8,323 bases of DNA from positions 1-8,323 of the forward strand of contig JBDNDK010000105.1 of the NCBI GenBank assembly GCA_046719185.1, in the 5' to 3' direction. The notes beneath the pieces were generated by a model that had not been told where the DNA came from, did not search any database, and saw nothing but the letters and a program-made list of their open reading frames with translations. Every line of letters begins with the position of its first letter. Positions within the stretch are counted from its first letter, which is position 1. Below, in pieces: positions 5,106-8,323 of the stretch. Source of the stretch: JBDNDK01 sp046719185. GTDB lineage: Bacteria > Armatimonadota > UBA5829. The translations under genes were made by a program, and so were the position numbers.

Positions 5106-8100
5106 ATGCTAAAAAAGCATTTAATAATTGCATTTGGATGCATATATTTAGTATTGTTATCCTGCAGTGCTTTTGCACAAGAAGAAGCTGTTGATCAAGC
5201 CAGAATATTTACTACATGGGATGAATATTATTTCTATGTGGCTGTTCAAGTTGATAGCACAGATGTGAGAGGCATATCAAAGGCTCCAAACTCACCTGTT
5301 GATGCTGGTGATGATTCTGTTACTGTTTATATAGACAGATCCGGCGGTAACAATCAAAGCCCTACAACAAACACAGTTGCTATGACTGTTTCCGCCGCCG
5401 GCGGTTCATTTTTTAGAAAAGGGACTGCTGATGGTGAACTAAAGCCTGAGACAGTCTGGTCTTTCAAATATGGAGTTGGAGTACAAGGAACTCTAAATAA
5501 CAATGAAGATATTGACCTTAACTATATTATTGAAATGGCTATTCCTTGGGATTTGATGGATAGTAAACAACCTACTATTGGAGATATGATAGCCATAAAT
5601 GTGGTAATTCATAGGTCTGAAGCTGAAAAAAATGAGTTTATAAGTCTTTCTAATAATATTCAAACAGAAGCTGACAGAAATAATCCTTCAAAATGGGCAA
5701 AATTAGTTTTTGCAGCACATTCTTTTCTGACTGCAACAATTGGAAGAGAAAAAATTGTATCTCCCAAATATGTGGTGAGAGCTCCATTAATTGATGGCAG
5801 AATCAATGAAAATGAATGGCATAGAAATACATCTGTTGCCCTTAATATGCCAATGCCTGAAGGTTTTGTGTATGAAGCAAAATTCCCGCCTCAAAAGCTT
5901 GTGATGGCAACTTATTATTACGATTATCAAGGTGATGAAAACAAATCATCTCTATTAAATATACATCAGAATGGCAAACCTTATTTTACATATTTCCCTA
6001 GTATGAACACTGGTCCTTGGTTTGGTTATGAAAGAGTTGGATGGCATAAGAATGAACTACGAGATGCTGCTAGTGCAGGAATAAATGTGATACTTCCTGT
6101 TTTTGGAGGCTCACCTCAAGATTTATCAGGGTATGCATTAAAAGGACTTGATACTCTTGTTACTGCACTTGATGAATTAAGATTTGAAGGAAAACCCTAC
6201 CCTATGGTTGCTCTATATCTTAATACAAATACTCTCATTCCTGCTTATGGTGGAAAAAAACCTGATATGAATGATACACAGGCAAAAGAAGTTTTATACA
6301 ACTTGATTAAAGCTTTCTATCAAAGAGTGCCATCAAGATACTGTGCAATAGCACAAGCAGATAAGCCAAATGCAGGAAAAGTAGCAAGAATAGTATTTAT
6401 GAGTTCTATTGATCCATTTATAAACTTTACCAGTGATGTGATCAATTACTGCAATGAAAGATTTATGGCAGACTTTGGTATGCCTCTTGTTTGGGCTGGT
6501 GATGACAGCTTCAGTGATATTGTTGGATTTGACAGCTATTTTTCTCTTGATGCTGATAATGATGGTGTTAAGCTTAATGACAAAGGAAAACTCAGAACTG
6601 TAGTATTATCTCCCGGATATTTCCCATCTCAACTAGCAGAATCAGCTGGATTTGTTACAAGAGATGGTGGTGATTATTATGTGAATAATTGGAATAAAGC
6701 CATAGATTATAACCCACATTGGATAATTTGTGACAGTTGGAATAATCATAAACTTGGTAATGAAATATGTGCTACACGGCAATATGGTAGAAAATATATT
6801 GAAATTACTAAGGCTCAGAGAGATAAGTTTTTCAAAAATCTAGATTATAATGCTGAATTTTTAAGTATAAATATCCCAAATAAAGTAGTTTCTGGTTCAC
6901 TTGTTCAAGGTGAAGCTATTGTAAGAAATGGTGGCAATCTAGCATGGAGAATGAGTGATGGATATTCTATATCTTATAGATGGTATAGAAATGGCAGATT
7001 TTTTGGTGAGAGCAAATATAGACTTCCTATATCAAAAGATGTGGCACCGGGTGATACAATAGTAATTCCATTTGGTATCGCTGCTGTAAACTCACAAGGT
7101 ATTAAGTTGCCTGATGGTGATTGTGAAATGAGAATTGAACTATTGAGATTATCTGATAATAGATGGTTCTCTTCTCTTGGTGATGATTATATAATGCTGC
7201 CTCTTACAATCAGCAATGAATCAGAAGAAAAAGCAGTTTTTGTAGCAGATGATATTCCTTCAATGGTGGCTAGTGGAAGCAGTTATAATGTCAAGATAAA
7301 AGTAAGAAATGATACTTCTGCAAGCTGGCAAAAAGATACTACTAAACTAGTAGCATCTCTTAAAAAAGTCTATTCAAAAACTCTGATACATAATGAAGAA
7401 TCTGAAACTATTGTTCCAATTAAAGACATATCATCAGTATTAAAAAGAGAATGTAAACCCGGTCAAACAGCAGATTTCACAATTGATTTTAATATTTTAG
7501 GTGCAGATGGAAAACCTGTTGAAGAATGGAATCCACAGAAACCTTGGAGCTATGTGATTGATTTGAATATAGTAAGTAATGGCAGCAAAATAACACAAAA
7601 ACTTAGCCAAGCAATTAGCATTTATTCATCTGATTATGGTGTGAGGTTTGCTGATAGTGATATTCCTCAAAAATTAAATGCTGGAAAAAAAATTAATGTA
7701 AAAGTTGTTATTGCTAACAATGGGAAACATAAATGGGATAAAAAAAGAACCCAAATTGGTTATAGATGGTATTATGCTGATGGCACAAAAGCACCATTTG
7801 AGGGAGAAATATTCCCAATAAATACTGATATTGCTCCCGGTTGGCCAACAGTGCTGAATGCTAGTGTGACAGCTCCAAATATTGATGGATATTATGTGAT
7901 AGTTTGGGATATGATGGTTGATGGCAAGTGGCTTTCTAGTGAACCATTAACAAGAGGAAATGATTTACTTCCTGTGTTTGTGGAAGTTGTAAATGGATTG
8001 CATGAGCATGCAATATTAGATGATTATTTTAATATAACTGCCACTAGCCCAAATACAGATAGGTCAACAGGTGATTTTGATGGAAAAGGCTACAGTATTC

Positions 8101-8323
8101 CAGCTGAGCTAATACTGCCTGATATATCAGCAACGGCAGAACAAGTAAATGTATATCCAGCTGGTTATAATACGATTTTACAACCATCAACTGAACCTAA
8201 AATGAGCTTTGTGTATCCTGATAAGTCCAGTGGTGCAAAAAATGCAGTAAAATGCATTGGTCAAAAGATTTTATTAAAAACTGGTAAATATAAATCAATT
8301 AATTTTTTGGCAGCTTCATGCAT
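5106..8323 (+). CDS. Exported multidomain protein: CBM9-like domain, GH99-like barrel, Ig-like modules (3'-truncated)
   Basis: The frame is open for 1072 codons and runs off the window. AAGGAAG (5091-5097) precedes the ATG. Residues 1-24 are a Sec signal peptide (KK, hydrophobic core, AFA|QEE); LLSC at 17-20 is a weaker lipobox. About 25-205 resembles a CBM9/DOMON-like beta-sandwich (TTWDEYYFYVAVQVD, DAGDDSVTVYID, YIIEMAIPWDLM). About 220-290 starts IDGRINENEW, like another such edge. About 291-580 resembles a GH99-like/DUF5010-like barrel: GPWFGYERVGWHKNEL (303-318), AGINVILPVFGG, then DSWNNHKLGNEI (543-554) and QYGRKYIEIT. Three Ig-like modules follow at about 595-702, 709-842 and 845-962, with matched W614/YRW 624-626 and W877/YRW 886-888. 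From about 965 comes a sandwich containing TGDFDGKGYSIPAEL (988-1002), as at the ends of some secreted glycosidases. A cell-surface or periplasmic carbohydrate-related role is inferred; activity is uncertain because usual acidic barrel residues appear replaced. Confidence 0.85.
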   Translation, partial: MLKKHLIIAFGCIYLVLLSCSAFAQEEAVDQARIFTTWDEYYFYVAVQVDSTDVRGISKAPNSPVDAGDDSVTVYIDRSGGNNQSPTTNTVAMTVSAAGGSFFRKGTADGELKPETVWSFKYGVGVQGTLNNNEDIDLNYIIEMAIPWDLMDSKQPTIGDMIAINVVIHRSEAEKNEFISLSNNIQTEADRNNPSKWAKLVFAAHSFLTATIGREKIVSPKYVVRAPLIDGRINENEWHRNTSVALNMPMPEGFVYEAKFPPQKLVMATYYYDYQGDENKSSLLNIHQNGKPYFTYFPSMNTGPWFGYERVGWHKNELRDAASAGINVILPVFGGSPQDLSGYALKGLDTLVTALDELRFEGKPYPMVALYLNTNTLIPAYGGKKPDMNDTQAKEVLYNLIKAFYQRVPSRYCAIAQADKPNAGKVARIVFMSSIDPFINFTSDVINYCNERFMADFGMPLVWAGDDSFSDIVGFDSYFSLDADNDGVKLNDKGKLRTVVLSPGYFPSQLAESAGFVTRDGGDYYVNNWNKAIDYNPHWIICDSWNNHKLGNEICATRQYGRKYIEITKAQRDKFFKNLDYNAEFLSINIPNKVVSGSLVQGEAIVRNGGNLAWRMSDGYSISYRWYRNGRFFGESKYRLPISKDVAPGDTIVIPFGIAAVNSQGIKLPDGDCEMRIELLRLSDNRWFSSLGDDYIMLPLTISNESEEKAVFVADDIPSMVASGSSYNVKIKVRNDTSASWQKDTTKLVASLKKVYSKTLIHNEESETIVPIKDISSVLKRECKPGQTADFTIDFNILGADGKPVEEWNPQKPWSYVIDLNIVSNGSKITQKLSQAISIYSSDYGVRFADSDIPQKLNAGKKINVKVVIANNGKHKWDKKRTQIGYRWYYADGTKAPFEGEIFPINTDIAPGWPTVLNASVTAPNIDGYYVIVWDMMVDGKWLSSEPLTRGNDLLPVFVEVVNGLHEHAILDDYFNITATSPNTDRSTGDFDGKGYSIPAELILPDISATAEQVNVYPAGYNTILQPSTEPKMSFVYPDKSSGAKNAVKCIGQKILLKTGKYKSINFLAASC
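5340..5404 (+). repeat. GC-rich GGCGG/CCGCC blocks inside the exported-protein gene
   Basis: TCCGGCGG at 5340-5347 and CCGCCGCCGGCGG at 5392-5404 stand out in AT-rich coding DNA. The second contains the perfect 10-bp palindrome CCGCCGGCGG (5395-5404). CCGGCGG at 5341-5347 can also pair with CCGCCGG at 5395-5401. They encode SGG and SAAGG, and use GCC and GGC codons that are scarce around them. Confidence 0.5.

Noticed and set aside
5106..8323. Frameshift or premature stop in the long gene
   Set aside because: I translated the frame through every line and found no stop or frame break up to the window end; it is only truncated by the window.
1..8323. Frequent TGTGA words, considered as an uptake or recognition sequence
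   Set aside because: Most are Val codon GTG followed by a codon starting with A, in many protein contexts and one orientation. A hand count in the exported-protein gene gave GTG before A in about half of GTG codons but GTT before A in about one in six. This looks like codon-context preference.

Overview
The window looks bacterial: it is AT-rich, Arg is mostly AGA and Ile often ATA, it has sigma70-like promoter elements and purine-rich Shine-Dalgarno sites, and the last gene starts with a Sec signal peptide ending AFA|QEE. The lineage cannot be fixed by reading. The split, ferredoxin-fused glutamate synthase occurs in archaea, clostridia, Thermotogae and other deep-branching bacteria. The last gene has an architecture I associate with Armatimonadota-like or other polysaccharide-degrading bacteria (inference, low confidence). 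All genes are on the plus strand.

Region 1 (1-3011) is the 3' part of a glutamate synthase (GOGAT) operon in which the large subunit is split into separate proteins. In order these are the glutamine amidotransferase (5' end outside the window), the FMN/Fe-S synthase subunit with an N-terminal 2[4Fe-4S] ferredoxin domain, and the GXGXG beta-helix subunit. The first two overlap by ATGA and the third starts 6 nt after the second. A clear intrinsic terminator (3042-3079) closes the operon.

Region 2 (3012-5056) has a good promoter with a small dyad in its spacer, then an Lrp/AsnC-family regulator, a 181-bp intergenic stretch made of small repeats and hairpins, and a class I PLP aminotransferase. 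Glutamate synthase makes glutamate, the usual amino donor for such aminotransferases, so regions 1 and 2 together suggest a nitrogen/amino-acid cluster. An Lrp-type protein may sense an amino acid there (inference).

Region 3 (5106-8323) is one very long open frame, open for 1072 codons and cut off by the window end. It encodes an exported multidomain protein: a CBM9/DOMON-like beta-sandwich, a GH99-like/DUF5010-like barrel, three Ig-like modules and a C-terminal sandwich domain. It looks like a carbohydrate-active or carbohydrate-binding protein, but several acidic positions usually conserved in the barrel appear replaced. This is the least ordinary item in the window. I found no CRISPR array, tRNA, rRNA, transposase or minus-strand gene.
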